Position numbers and translations under genes: made by a program. A stretch of DNA of 64,000 nucleotides, from positions 177,897 to 241,896 of the forward strand of contig DAOUME010000009.1 of NCBI GenBank assembly GCA_034411995.1. Reading direction: 5' to 3'. Shown one piece after another: positions 33,473-41,779 of the stretch. Position 1 is the stretch's first letter, and every line of letters begins with the position of its first letter. The notes beneath the pieces are model-generated. The model saw only the letters and a program-made list of their open reading frames with translations. It was not told the origin of the DNA and did not search any database. Origin of the DNA: JAUVXJ01 sp034411995 (GTDB lineage Bacteria; Chloroflexota; Anaerolineae; UBA7937; B3-Chlor).

Positions 33473-35593
33473 ATGTTTGGCAGACTCGTCGCCAGGGTGA
33501 GAGTAGGCTACGAAGAACACCGCGACTTCTTCCTCCTCGCCCTTCTCTTCTCCTCCTTCCGCTTCATGACCCTGCTGCTCTTCGAGCCTGGCGGGTACAT
33601 CCTGGACTGGTCCGGCTACTACGTGCCTGGCGCCAACTTCGTCCAGTTGTCCGATTGGGGCTACTACCCCATCCTGCACTACTGGATGGAGTATCCTCCC
33701 CTCTTCCCCTGGCTATCCGTGATCGTCTACCGCGTCAGCATGTTCCTTCCTCTCTGGAGGGATCCGCGGCTCTGGTACGATCTACTCCTGGGCTCAACCT
33801 TCCTCCTCTTCGAGATCGGCAACTTCTCCCTCATTTACGCCATAGCTCTCAGGCTGAGGGGCCGAGAGGGGGCCGTGAGATGCGCCTGGCTCTACGCCGG
33901 CCTCTTCTTCCCGCTGATGACCCTGCTCTTCTGGTTCGAGAACTTCGCCCTGTTCTTCCTGCTCCTGGGCGTATACATGATTCTGGCCAGGAGACCCGTG
34001 TGGGGCGGCGTGGCCGCGGGGATGGGGCTCATGGTCAAGCTGGTTCCCGCCTTCATCGCTCCGGTGGCCCTGAGGGTCTTCCCCAGGGTGCCACAGAAGG
34101 TGATCTACGCCGCCGTGGCGGTGTGCGTGGTTCTGCTCATCGCTCTTCCCTTCATCCCTAACCATACCACGTTTCTGCTCACCCCTTTCCTGTACCAGAG
34201 CAGCACCGGGCCCTGGGAGACCGTATGGGCACTCCTCGACGGCTACTACTCCGGCGGTGAGACCACCCCCCTCGAGATCCGCTTCGATCCCGCCAACATC
34301 GCCATCTCCTTCCACCAGTCGACTTTCCCCTACAGCCTGGTGGTCGCGGCCTTCGTGGCGATCTACCTCGTCCTCTACACTCGACGCATCGACTGGGGGG
34401 ACAACGGGAAGGTGGTGGCCTTCTGTGGCCTCTCCATCTCCCTCTTTCTGATCTTCTCCAAGGGCTACAGTCCCCAGTGGATCGTCAACCTGCTGCCCTT
34501 CATCGTCTTGCTGCTGCCGGACCTGCGGGGCGTGGTCTATTCCCTGCTGCTCATGGGCGCCAACGTGCTCGAGTTCCCGGTATCCATGGTCCTGCTGGCC
34601 AACCACCCCTGGCTCTTCATCATCGCCGTCTTACTCCGCACGGTGCTACTGGTCCTGGTCAGCGTAGAGTTCGGGCTGGTCCTCTTTCCCTCAGCCAAGA
34701 TCAAGAGAACATCGGGGCTGGCCCTCACCTCGTTTGCACTTCTGACCCTCGCGGCGGGCCTCCCTGTCGGCGCCCTCGCCGTGAGAGACTATTCGTCCGA
34801 GCGACTTGAGGAAAGTCCGTACCGCGAGACCACAGACTATCTGCGGACACAACCACCCGGAGCGGTGATCTTCACCGACCAGAGCTTGTACCAGCAACTG
34901 TACGGTTTCCTTGTGGGCAGGCACGGGCTGTATCTGCTGGAGGCCAACGCTGAGCTGCCCACTGTGCTGAGCCGGGTGGCTCAGCGCCACCAGACACTAT
35001 ACGTCGTCTACACCGGCTCGGAGGATGACCGGCGGGCCAACCCCGCCGTGGAGGACTGGCTGAACCACAACTCCTTCTCCGTCAGCGGGGTGTGGCTGGA
35101 CGAAGCCCGGGTGAAGGCGTATTCCACACCCTCGAGGGCGCTGGAGGAGCACCCGCTGGAGGCGACCTTCGCTGAGAGCATCGAGTTGAACGGCTGCGCC
35201 TTCGAATCTGGCCCGTTGGCACCCGGAGACGTGCTCCACGTGAGCCTGTCGTGGCACTTGCTCCAGCAAACGGAGAACGACTACGCCGTCTTCGTCCACC
35301 TCGTGGATGAGAAGGAGAGGGTCTGGGCGCAGCACGATGGCCAACCTGTGGGTGGCTCGCGACCCACCTCCTCGTGGCCACCCGGCGAAGAGATCGCGGA
35401 CAACCATGGTCTCGCCCTGCCGCCCGACATCTCCCCAGGCTCATACAGCCTGGCCGTGGGACTCTACGACCCCACAACCGGTGACCGCCTCTCCCTCGCT
35501 ATAAGCCAGCCAGCAGCGCCCAGTGATAGAGTGCTGGCGGGTCCGGTTCTGATAAACGAAACCTCCCGGGGCTTGGAAGCTCCGGGAGGCTGA
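33473..35593 (+). CDS. Large membrane glycosyltransferase-like protein
   Basis: 706 residues. About eleven hydrophobic helices up to about residue 430 (YILDWSGYYVPGANF early; GMGLMVKLVPAFIAP; FSKGYSPQWIVNLLPFIVLLLP), then a soluble C-terminal domain of about 270 residues with VLHVSLSWHLLQQTENDYAVFVHLVDEKERVWAQHD and GSYSLAVGLYDPTTGDRLSL. The architecture is that of polyprenyl-phosphate-sugar dependent glycosyltransferases (GT-C/PMT-like) common in Chloroflexota. Acceptor unknown. The final codons overlap a strong hairpin. Confidence 0.75.
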   Translation: MFGRLVARVRVGYEEHRDFFLLALLFSSFRFMTLLLFEPGGYILDWSGYYVPGANFVQLSDWGYYPILHYWMEYPPLFPWLSVIVYRVSMFLPLWRDPRLWYDLLLGSTFLLFEIGNFSLIYAIALRLRGREGAVRCAWLYAGLFFPLMTLLFWFENFALFFLLLGVYMILARRPVWGGVAAGMGLMVKLVPAFIAPVALRVFPRVPQKVIYAAVAVCVVLLIALPFIPNHTTFLLTPFLYQSSTGPWETVWALLDGYYSGGETTPLEIRFDPANIAISFHQSTFPYSLVVAAFVAIYLVLYTRRIDWGDNGKVVAFCGLSISLFLIFSKGYSPQWIVNLLPFIVLLLPDLRGVVYSLLLMGANVLEFPVSMVLLANHPWLFIIAVLLRTVLLVLVSVEFGLVLFPSAKIKRTSGLALTSFALLTLAAGLPVGALAVRDYSSERLEESPYRETTDYLRTQPPGAVIFTDQSLYQQLYGFLVGRHGLYLLEANAELPTVLSRVAQRHQTLYVVYTGSEDDRRANPAVEDWLNHNSFSVSGVWLDEARVKAYSTPSRALEEHPLEATFAESIELNGCAFESGPLAPGDVLHVSLSWHLLQQTENDYAVFVHLVDEKERVWAQHDGQPVGGSRPTSSWPPGEEIADNHGLALPPDISPGSYSLAVGLYDPTTGDRLSLAISQPAAPSDRVLAGPVLINETSRGLEAPGG
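35562..35589. terminator. Long hairpin at the 3' end of the glycosyltransferase gene
   Basis: cctcccgg-g-gctt-gg-aagc-t-ccgggagg, about 13 bp with one wobble pair and a tiny loop, inside the last codons and just before the stop at 35593. The opposing opine-dehydrogenase-like gene ends 38 bases further, so the structure may serve both strands. T tract absent. Confidence 0.6.
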
Positions 35594-35626
35594 GTCCGGC
35601 GTCTTCTCTCGGGCGTTGAGGCTGCC

Positions 35627-36736
35627 CTATTCGACCAGTTCCCGCAACTGCCCCGGACTGAGACCCTCAATCCCCATATCTTCCACGCTGACCCCCTGTT
35701 CGAAGTAGTTCACGCCTTCGATGACCGATGCTATCTGAATGAGAGCATCACAGGTGGGCGTAGGCACTCCCCACTTGTGCCCCATGGATGACCATGGCAC
35801 TAACCCGAAGGGGACGTCTTCGGTCACGTACCTCGTTCGCATCGAGGGAGGGGTGCCTGGCAGCGCTGGATTGGCGTGAATCGGGCTATTCCGCAGCACC
35901 TCGGATAGGGCGTCTTCTTGGATGCCCAGGTGTTTGTACATAGTGGTGAAAGAGTCTTTGAGAGAAACACTGCTCACCCCACAAAGAGCAGCCAGGGACA
36001 TCCTCTCCCCATCCACGGCTTCCATCACCTGGGCCACCGACTGGGTGGCCCCGTCGCCGTAGAGATTCCACCCTTTGCCCAGGGTGGACTCAATCCGGCC
36101 TGTGTTGAGGATGGTCATGGGTGGATGCACGATGGGGTTCATGTTGTTGAAGCTCGTATACAACACGTTTTCTGCCACGTGCCACTGCGGGAAGATGACA
36201 GACATCTTCTCCACAAACTCAGCAGTTCGCCTAGCCGGAAGAGCAGCGGTTCCCAGTTCGCTCTTGATGCCAAAGACCTCTACGCTGCCCGGCTGGGCAG
36301 ACCTGGTCGCGTAGATCAGTGACTGGGTCTCCACAGGCACAGCGTTGGCCTTGACACCCAGCTCCTTCATCCAGTGGTGGAAGCGGAGCGCTCCGAAGTT
36401 GGAGATAAAGACGACGAACTGGTCGTCCGCCAGGTAGGGAGCCAGAGCCCGGCTGTACGGTTCGTGGGCGTTGGCCGGTGCTCCGAGAATAATGATGTCC
36501 ACGCCTCTGATGGCCTTCTCCAGATCGGTGGTGACCAGATTCAGCTTGGCGAAACCCTGGCTGACCACGCCTTTGATTTCGATACCCCCCTTCTCGGCGA
36601 CGGCATCCAGATTGGCTTTGAATTGCGGCACGTCGGCCAGGTTTACTGAGAACCCCTTGAGGGCGATATCGGCCGCAAACGCATGGCCTGAATTGCCCGT
36701 CCCCAGAACGGCCAACCTCGGCGAATCTCCTGACAT
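35627..36736 (-). CDS. Opine/octopine dehydrogenase-like NAD(P)-binding protein
   Basis: 369 residues from the ATG at 36736 (AGAAGGAG, 7 bases). N-terminal Rossmann LAVLGTGNSGHAFAADIAL, IIILGAPANAHEPYSRALAPYL, then an opine-dehydrogenase C-terminal helical domain with NNMNPIVHPPMTILNTGRIE, which holds the conserved catalytic His in the family. These enzymes reductively couple an amino acid with a 2-oxo acid (or act on related secondary amines). As last gene of the ECF transporter operon it may process the imported compound. Confidence 0.82.
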   Translation of the reverse strand: MSGDSPRLAVLGTGNSGHAFAADIALKGFSVNLADVPQFKANLDAVAEKGGIEIKGVVSQGFAKLNLVTTDLEKAIRGVDIIILGAPANAHEPYSRALAPYLADDQFVVFISNFGALRFHHWMKELGVKANAVPVETQSLIYATRSAQPGSVEVFGIKSELGTAALPARRTAEFVEKMSVIFPQWHVAENVLYTSFNNMNPIVHPPMTILNTGRIESTLGKGWNLYGDGATQSVAQVMEAVDGERMSLAALCGVSSVSLKDSFTTMYKHLGIQEDALSEVLRNSPIHANPALPGTPPSMRTRYVTEDVPFGLVPWSSMGHKWGVPTPTCDALIQIASVIEGVNYFEQGVSVEDMGIEGLSPGQLRELVE

Positions 36737-36870
36737 AACCCCACTCCTTCTGTGACTAAGAATCCATTCCACAGTCAGCAACACTGCCGGCAATGTATTG
36801 CAGCCATCCGGGAGGCGTGCCAGGCCGCAAGCCGCGCCGCCTGTCGGACGAAACCAACCGAAAACCGGCT

Positions 36871-36926
36871 GGTACCCGCGTTCCGCTTTACCCCTGAGAG
36901 AGCGATCCTCCCGGTTGGTCTCTCCC
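36871..36926 (-). promoter_or_regulatory. Candidate cis-regulatory RNA before the opine-dehydrogenase-like gene
   Basis: On the minus strand GGGAGAGACC, then ACCGGGAGG, then CTCTCTCAGGGGTAAAGCGGAAC. The order GAGAG-ACCG-CTCTCAGG-AAA-GGA recalls the conserved core of glycine riboswitch aptamers, but the internal hairpins are missing or very short. Treated as a weak candidate. Confidence 0.25.
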
Positions 36927-36936
36927 AACAGCGGCC

Positions 36937-37764
36937 TCAAGCCATGTCGAAGGTCGCACCGTGTCCAATACCCAGGGCAAGGATGACCAGCGAAGCCACC
37001 GCCAAAACCAGCAGGGCCACCAGAATGAGCTTGTCCATCCGGCCCAGCCGCAATTTCTCGTAGAACTCATTCCAGCGGCTGGCCCCAAAGCCCTTGGCCT
37101 CCGTAGCCAGACCCAGCGCCCTGACCCGGCGCAGGGAGGTGATAAACAGAGGCAGGATGAGCAGCCTGGTGCGTTCGATGCGCGAGTTGCTCACGCCACG
37201 TATAGTCTGGGCGTCCAGGATATTGAACAGTTGCTCCATGATGATGGGGATGAAACGCAACCCTGCCAGGACCATGAACACGATAGAGGTCGGCACCTTC
37301 AGCTTCTTCAACCCCTTGGCCAGGTAGGTGGGATCGGTGGTCGAGATCACGAGAAGGCCAATGGTGAAGGAGGTTACCAGCCTCATGGCCATATAGAACC
37401 CTTGGGCAACATTGTGGCTGGTGGCCACCAGCGGCCCCAGTTGAAGATACCAGGTGTAAGCATTGTGCGGATCAGGGTTGGTCAGTTCGGAAGATCCTCT
37501 CACCGCATTGAAGAAGAAGACTATCAACAGGAAGAAACCCGCTCCCATGAAGGGGGCGATCATGGGCCGATAATCGATATTCGCCGTGAGCCAAAGCGGC
37601 ACGGTCAAGATGATGAAGAACAAGCTGAAGCGCCAGTCGGTGAACATTAGCGGCACAGTGGTGAAGAAGAGAAGCAGCATGATCTTCGTGCGCGGGTCCA
37701 GACGATGCACCCACGATTCGCGCTCTACGTTGGACATGAAGTTGATCACATTGATCTTGGCCAT
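36937..37764 (-). CDS. ECF transporter T component (EcfT/CbiQ family)
   Basis: 275 residues, ATG with GAGGAGGC. Five or six hydrophobic helices (LLLFFTTVPLMFTDWRFSLFFIILTVPLW; FLLIVFFFNAVRG) and a cytoplasmic helical region with RGVSNSRIERTRLLILPLFITSLRRVRALGLATEAKGF, which includes the paired Arg-containing coupling helices (A-R-G-type motifs) that contact the ATPases. It transmits ATP hydrolysis to the S component encoded upstream. Separated from the S gene by a 257-base structured spacer. Confidence 0.88.
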   Translation of the reverse strand: MAKINVINFMSNVERESWVHRLDPRTKIMLLLFFTTVPLMFTDWRFSLFFIILTVPLWLTANIDYRPMIAPFMGAGFFLLIVFFFNAVRGSSELTNPDPHNAYTWYLQLGPLVATSHNVAQGFYMAMRLVTSFTIGLLVISTTDPTYLAKGLKKLKVPTSIVFMVLAGLRFIPIIMEQLFNILDAQTIRGVSNSRIERTRLLILPLFITSLRRVRALGLATEAKGFGASRWNEFYEKLRLGRMDKLILVALLVLAVASLVILALGIGHGATFDMA

Positions 37765-38021
37765 GCTGCCTCCTCACGTGGACTGCCCGCAAACGCGGCA
37801 CAGCAGTAGAGTGGACTCTGCGCTTGTTTGGTGCTCCCCGCACGCGGTGTACGCTCTGGCCACACAGGCCAGACTCGGCCGCGAGAGCACTCTACCTGCT
37901 TCCGCAAGAGCGACGTGCGACCCGGTTTCATGCTCGGCCCCTCCGGGTCGCACGTCCTGGCGCTTGAAGTTCAGCTCTACCTGAGCGGGGCGCTGCAGCG
38001 CCGTCTTCTTCGCTTCAGCCG
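37765..38021 (-). ncRNA. Highly structured spacer between S and T genes of the ECF operon
   Basis: Several strong inverted repeats stack in this gap: a perfect 14-bp stem with a 17-base loop (37912-37925 with 37943-37956), a 14-bp palindrome (37989-38002), a nearly perfect long-range stem (37802-37813 with 37888-37900) and inside that a 7-bp hairpin (37855-37861 with 37867-37873). No ORF of note and no known family recognised. Could be an attenuator, a stoichiometry element or a structured RNA. Confidence 0.5.
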
Positions 38022-38582
38022 TCAGCCAATCAACCCCTTGATCCTGTCGCCCAGGAAATAACCAACCACTCCGCCGATGATCCCGGTGATCGTGCCCAAG
38101 ACGAACACCGTGGCCACGATTTGGGTGGGCATCGATACCTTGTACAGGAAGGTCATCATCACGATCCACAGGTTGAAGTTGTACATGAACGCGGTCAGCG
38201 CCCCAGCGATGCTCATGTGCCGCAGGGAGACGAACGGATCCGTGCCTGATGTGAGTACCAGGTAGCAGTAGATATCAGCAAGGAGGCCTGTCGTGCAACC
38301 CCACAGGGCCACGGAGAACACCTCTCCCTGCACAAGCACATTGATGAGCATGGCCGCGATCTGGAACAGCGTGGCTGTGCCGACCTTTCTCACGATCACC
38401 AGTGCAGCTATCGTGCACAGGACCCCGAAAAAGGTGTTTATCACCTGATTGAACGGGAAGGCAAAACTGAAGATGTTCCAGACATACCACATGGCTCTGT
38501 AGAGAGCCGCGAACACCGCAACTGTCACGAGATCAACCGCTGTGAATCTCTGGAAGACCTTTTGGGAAGCCCTAGCAGTCAT
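38022..38582 (-). CDS. ECF transporter S (substrate-binding) component, substrate unknown
   Basis: 186 residues, ATG after AGAGAGGAC. About six hydrophobic helices (VDLVTVAVFAALYRAMWYVWNIFSF; GVLCTIAALVIVRKVGTATLFQIAAMLINVLVQGEVF; GLLADIYCYLVL; VFVLGTITGIIGGVVGYFLGDRI). The ALYRAMWY segment near the N-terminus is compatible with the A-rich interface helix of S components, and the layout with fused ATPases and a T component recalls the YkoEDC thiamine-precursor system. The ligand cannot be read off; the downstream opine-dehydrogenase-like gene may be a clue. Confidence 0.8.
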   Translation of the reverse strand: MTARASQKVFQRFTAVDLVTVAVFAALYRAMWYVWNIFSFAFPFNQVINTFFGVLCTIAALVIVRKVGTATLFQIAAMLINVLVQGEVFSVALWGCTTGLLADIYCYLVLTSGTDPFVSLRHMSIAGALTAFMYNFNLWIVMMTFLYKVSMPTQIVATVFVLGTITGIIGGVVGYFLGDRIKGLIG

Positions 38583-38664
38583 TGTCCTCTCTCCTCTCTA
38601 CTCCTCTCTGTTCTATGGGGGAGACATCCTCCCACCAACGGCCACTTCGCACGTCGATCTGAGA

Positions 38665-40407
38665 TCACTCACTACCTGCCCTGGTTCCACCTCCTTCTAA
38701 GCACTGCACCAGCTCATCAACGATAAGAAAGCGCGGACAGCCCTTGTCTTCCAGGCGACGGCAGAAATCGACAATGGTGGGAGGCCGGAGGTTGAGGCTG
38801 GCCAGGTCCTCGAAACGGTCGTAGAACACATCCCGGGGATGTCCGTCGAAGATGATTCGACCGTCGGCCATGACGATCACCCTGGTCGCGTAGGCGGCCA
38901 CAATGTCCATGTCGTGGGTGATCATGATGGTGGTGTTGCCCTGCTGGTTCAGCTCGGACAACATGCCCAGCAGCCCGGAGAGGTTTCTGCGATCCTGACC
39001 AGTGGTCGGCTCGTCGAGCAGGATCAGCTTGGGATTGTGGATCAGCGCCGTCGCCACGGCCAGATTCTGCCTCTGGCCACGACTGAGGGAGAAGGGATGC
39101 CTGCTCCGCGCGGCCTCCAGCCCCACCACGCCCAGGGCATCAGTGACCCGGTGCTCCACCTCCTCGTCCGAGAGACCCCGCAACCTGAGGCTGAAGCGGA
39201 GTTCGTCCTCCACGGTGTTCGCAAAAAGCTGATGGTCTGGGTTCTGGAACACGTAGCCGAGGTCCGAGACCAGGTCAGAGACCTTCGTCTCCCTGATGTC
39301 GCGGCCATCAATAGTTATCTGCCCTCCATCCGGACGCAGAAGCCCGACTAAGTTGTTGACCAGTGTGCTCTTGCCAGAACCGTTGGCCCCGATGATGGCC
39401 ACAAAGTCCCCCTGCCGGATATCGAAGCTGAGCTTGCGCAGGATCGGCGTACCCGGGTCGTAGGAGAACTCGAGATCGCGTACGCTGACCACCGGCTCGC
39501 CACCGGAGGCCCCCGGACGCTGGGGCTCGGCCAGCAGGCCGGGATGGGCCTCCACAAACTCCTGGAATATGGCGAAGGCCTCTTCCTTGACCACGGGTAA
39601 CGCCTGCAAGGGTACTCCAGCCTGCGAAAGAGCGTGTGCCATCTCCACGTGCTGCGGCAGGTTCACCCCCAGCCTCACCGCATCATCGTAGGACCGCGAG
39701 AAGACCTCGTTGGGCCGTCCGTCGTGGACCACCCGCCCACCCTCCATGATGATGACCCGGTTGGCCAATTCGATGAGATCGGTGAGGTCGTGTTCGATAA
39801 CCAGCAACGTCTTGCCCATCTCTCGCTGGAGGCGCCCCAGGGTGCTCACGATCTCCGCCTTGCCCACCGGATCCAGGTCTGTCGTGGGGTCATCCAGGAT
39901 CAGCACCTCTTGGAGCATGACCAGATTGCTGGCGATGGAGACCCTCTGCTTCTGACCGCCGGAGATAGCGAAGGTCAGCCTGTCCTTGAGGTGAGAGATC
40001 TCCATAACCTGCATGAACTGGTCGACCCGCTGTACGATCTCATCGTGCGACAGGCCCTGGTTCTCCACGCCAAAGGCCACCTCGTCCACCACCCTCAGCG
40101 ACAGGATCTGGTCATCGGGGTTCTGGAAGACCATGCCGATGATGGGCGAGAATTCGTGAACCTCGTGGGTTGTGGTGTCCTTACCGGCCACCTCCACCAC
40201 GCCCCTCATCTCACCCTGGTTGAGATGGGGGATCAGGCCATTGAGGCACAGGGTCAGCAAGCTCTTTCCACAGCCTGAAGGTCCCAGGAGGAGAGCGAAG
40301 TCACCTTTCCACAGTTCCAGATTCACATCCCTGACGACGTCTTGATCTGCCCCCAGGGGTTTGAAACACAGACCCTTGGTCCGAATGATCGGATCACCGG
40401 AGTTCAT
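38665..40407 (-). CDS. ECF transporter fused double ATPase (CbiO/YkoD type)
   Basis: 580 residues from the ATG at 40407, with AAAGGATG upstream. Two complete ABC domains: first Walker A GPSGCGKS, signature ISGGQKQR and VLILDDPTTDLDP; second Walker A GANGSGKST, signature LSRGQRQN and LILLDEPTTGQD. Both look intact. Fused A1-A2 chains are found in dedicated (group I) ECF systems where the S and T genes lie in the same operon, as here. Confidence 0.93.
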   Translation of the reverse strand: MNSGDPIIRTKGLCFKPLGADQDVVRDVNLELWKGDFALLLGPSGCGKSLLTLCLNGLIPHLNQGEMRGVVEVAGKDTTTHEVHEFSPIIGMVFQNPDDQILSLRVVDEVAFGVENQGLSHDEIVQRVDQFMQVMEISHLKDRLTFAISGGQKQRVSIASNLVMLQEVLILDDPTTDLDPVGKAEIVSTLGRLQREMGKTLLVIEHDLTDLIELANRVIIMEGGRVVHDGRPNEVFSRSYDDAVRLGVNLPQHVEMAHALSQAGVPLQALPVVKEEAFAIFQEFVEAHPGLLAEPQRPGASGGEPVVSVRDLEFSYDPGTPILRKLSFDIRQGDFVAIIGANGSGKSTLVNNLVGLLRPDGGQITIDGRDIRETKVSDLVSDLGYVFQNPDHQLFANTVEDELRFSLRLRGLSDEEVEHRVTDALGVVGLEAARSRHPFSLSRGQRQNLAVATALIHNPKLILLDEPTTGQDRRNLSGLLGMLSELNQQGNTTIMITHDMDIVAAYATRVIVMADGRIIFDGHPRDVFYDRFEDLASLNLRPPTIVDFCRRLEDKGCPRFLIVDELVQCLEGGGTRAGSE

Positions 40408-40468
40408 GCCCGGCCATCCTTTCTCCGTGTCCATGCTGACCAGTCGACGTAACGAGGTTGCCCGACGC

Positions 40469-40558
40469 TCAGCCGACAAAGCGCTGGGCGTAGACCGCCA
40501 CCAGCAGTACGACCAGGATCACCAAACCCACGACGATAATCATTTGATCGCGTTTCAT
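40469..40558 (-). CDS. 29-residue single-span membrane peptide in the ECF operon
   Basis: Sequence begins MKRDQM, continues with an uninterrupted hydrophobic stretch (IIVVGLVILVVLLVAVY) and ends AQRFVG. Positive N-terminus, one transmembrane helix, very short tails. ATG 40558 has a GGGAG site about nine bases upstream, and the stop lies 62 bases before the ATPase start. Too short for ordinary gene callers. Possibly a small regulatory or assembly subunit of the transporter; not recognised as a family. Confidence 0.6.
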   Translation of the reverse strand: MKRDQMIIVVGLVILVVLLVAVYAQRFVG

Positions 40559-40745
40559 CTTTGTTGCTCCCTTCTATGGCAACTGAGCCACAGTACTCCT
40601 AAGATCGGGGACTCACGGATAGACCTTCGCTCTTTCCACCACCTCCTTCCACTTCTCTCTGGCCCTACTTAACCGGCCGGGGCCAGCTACCCACCTAGTG
40701 AGCCAACGGTGGCTCCATGCAAGACCACAGCCCCTGGGCACAGGA

Positions 40746-41426
40746 TTACCCAACAGACGGCTTCGCGGCGAAATGGGGACCGTATCTAAGGTGCTCCCTC
40801 ATCACAGAGACGGCGGATTCGACATCCCCTTCTCTTAGGGCTTCAAGGATCAGACTGTGGTCACCGTAGCCGAGCTGGATGCCCGTCCTGCTCCCCCGAC
40901 CGCGCAACCCCCACATGATGGCCCGATATACGTGCTCGTCGAGGTTGGCCAGCACTTCTGAAATGCGCTGATTGCCAAACTTGCGGTCAAAGGCGTGGTG
41001 GAACCCCCTGTTGGCAGCAAGAAACGCGGGGTAGTCGTCCCTCTCCATGGCTTGGTCGGCAGCCTTAAGTTCGATCTCCAGCGCGTCCAACTCGTCCCGC
41101 GTGAACCGCTCAGCCGTCTCGCGGATCAGATGACACTCCAGGATCTCCCGGAGTTGGTACATCTCCTCCAGGTCGCGCAAGGAGATCTCCGCCACGTTGT
41201 AGCCCTTGGAGACGTCGGCCGTCACGAACCCCTCTTGCTCCAACCTGGCGATGGCTCTCCGGATAGGAGTCCTGCTCACGCCCAGCTCCTCTGCCAGCCG
41301 CGTCTCGACCAGGGACTCCCCAGGAGCCAGGACACAGTCTATGATCGCTTGCTTGATCTGGAGATAGGCCGTGTCGTCCACAGAGGGCGGCTTTTCTATC
41401 TTCTCCAGCAAGGCTCTCGCAGGCAT
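40746..41426 (-). CDS. GntR-family regulator (FadR/FCD subfamily)
   Basis: 226 residues. N-terminal winged helix with LAEELGVSRTPIRRAIARLEQEGFV (about 44-68), then an all-helical FCD domain with the acidic/His metal-binding pattern (LREILECHLIRETAERF; NRGFHHAFDR; GDHSLILEALREGD). FCD regulators bind small organic acids. Located just upstream of the ECF operon on the same strand, so it probably controls it and itself. The consensus promoter at 41551-41579 with GTATACC repeats fits autoregulation. Confidence 0.92.
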   Translation of the reverse strand: MPARALLEKIEKPPSVDDTAYLQIKQAIIDCVLAPGESLVETRLAEELGVSRTPIRRAIARLEQEGFVTADVSKGYNVAEISLRDLEEMYQLREILECHLIRETAERFTRDELDALEIELKAADQAMERDDYPAFLAANRGFHHAFDRKFGNQRISEVLANLDEHVYRAIMWGLRGRGSRTGIQLGYGDHSLILEALREGDVESAVSVMREHLRYGPHFAAKPSVG

Positions 41427-41550
41427 CGTTCCACTCTCCCCCTGACCACTCTACGCGTTCAGCCACCGCTCGCCGCCACAGTCATCGGGATCTGGGATTC
41501 TCCACACCAATGGCCAGACCTTGTGAGAGGGTATACCGTATTCAGTGTCC

Positions 41551-41579
41551 AGTATACCTCATTTCCTTCACCATGTCAA
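41551..41579 (-). promoter_or_regulatory. Promoter of the GntR regulator with repeated GTATACC
   Basis: Minus strand TTGACA (41574-41579), 17 bases, TATACT (41551-41556). Two copies of GTATACC, read on the plus strand (41531-41537 and 41552-41558), lie over and just beyond the -10; they may be operator half-sites. Confidence 0.8.
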
Positions 41580-41710
41580 GTACCCTCACCTGCGTCTTCA
41601 CACACTGAAGTACGACCAAGAAAGCGAAACGCTGGCCAGGGTACACCCTCACAGGCAACAGTACAGAGCCGGGGGGCGCTCCTTCCATGCCCGCGCGTCC
41701 GCCCACCGCG

Positions 41711-41739
41711 TTGACAGTCACATAACGTCGTGATATACT
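41711..41739 (+). promoter_or_regulatory. Consensus promoter of cvpA-mutS2
   Basis: TTGACA (41711-41716), 17 bases, TATACT (41734-41739), about 40 bases upstream of the cvpA ATG. Confidence 0.83.
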
Positions 41740-41779
41740 TCCTGAAGAAGACTGGATGCGCGTTTCCTTGGGATAATCC

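Larger units (their letters stand above)
41427..41779. other. Divergent control region between gntR and cvpA-mutS2
   Basis: Contains two back-to-back consensus-like promoters described separately; nothing coding is seen. Confidence 0.7.
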
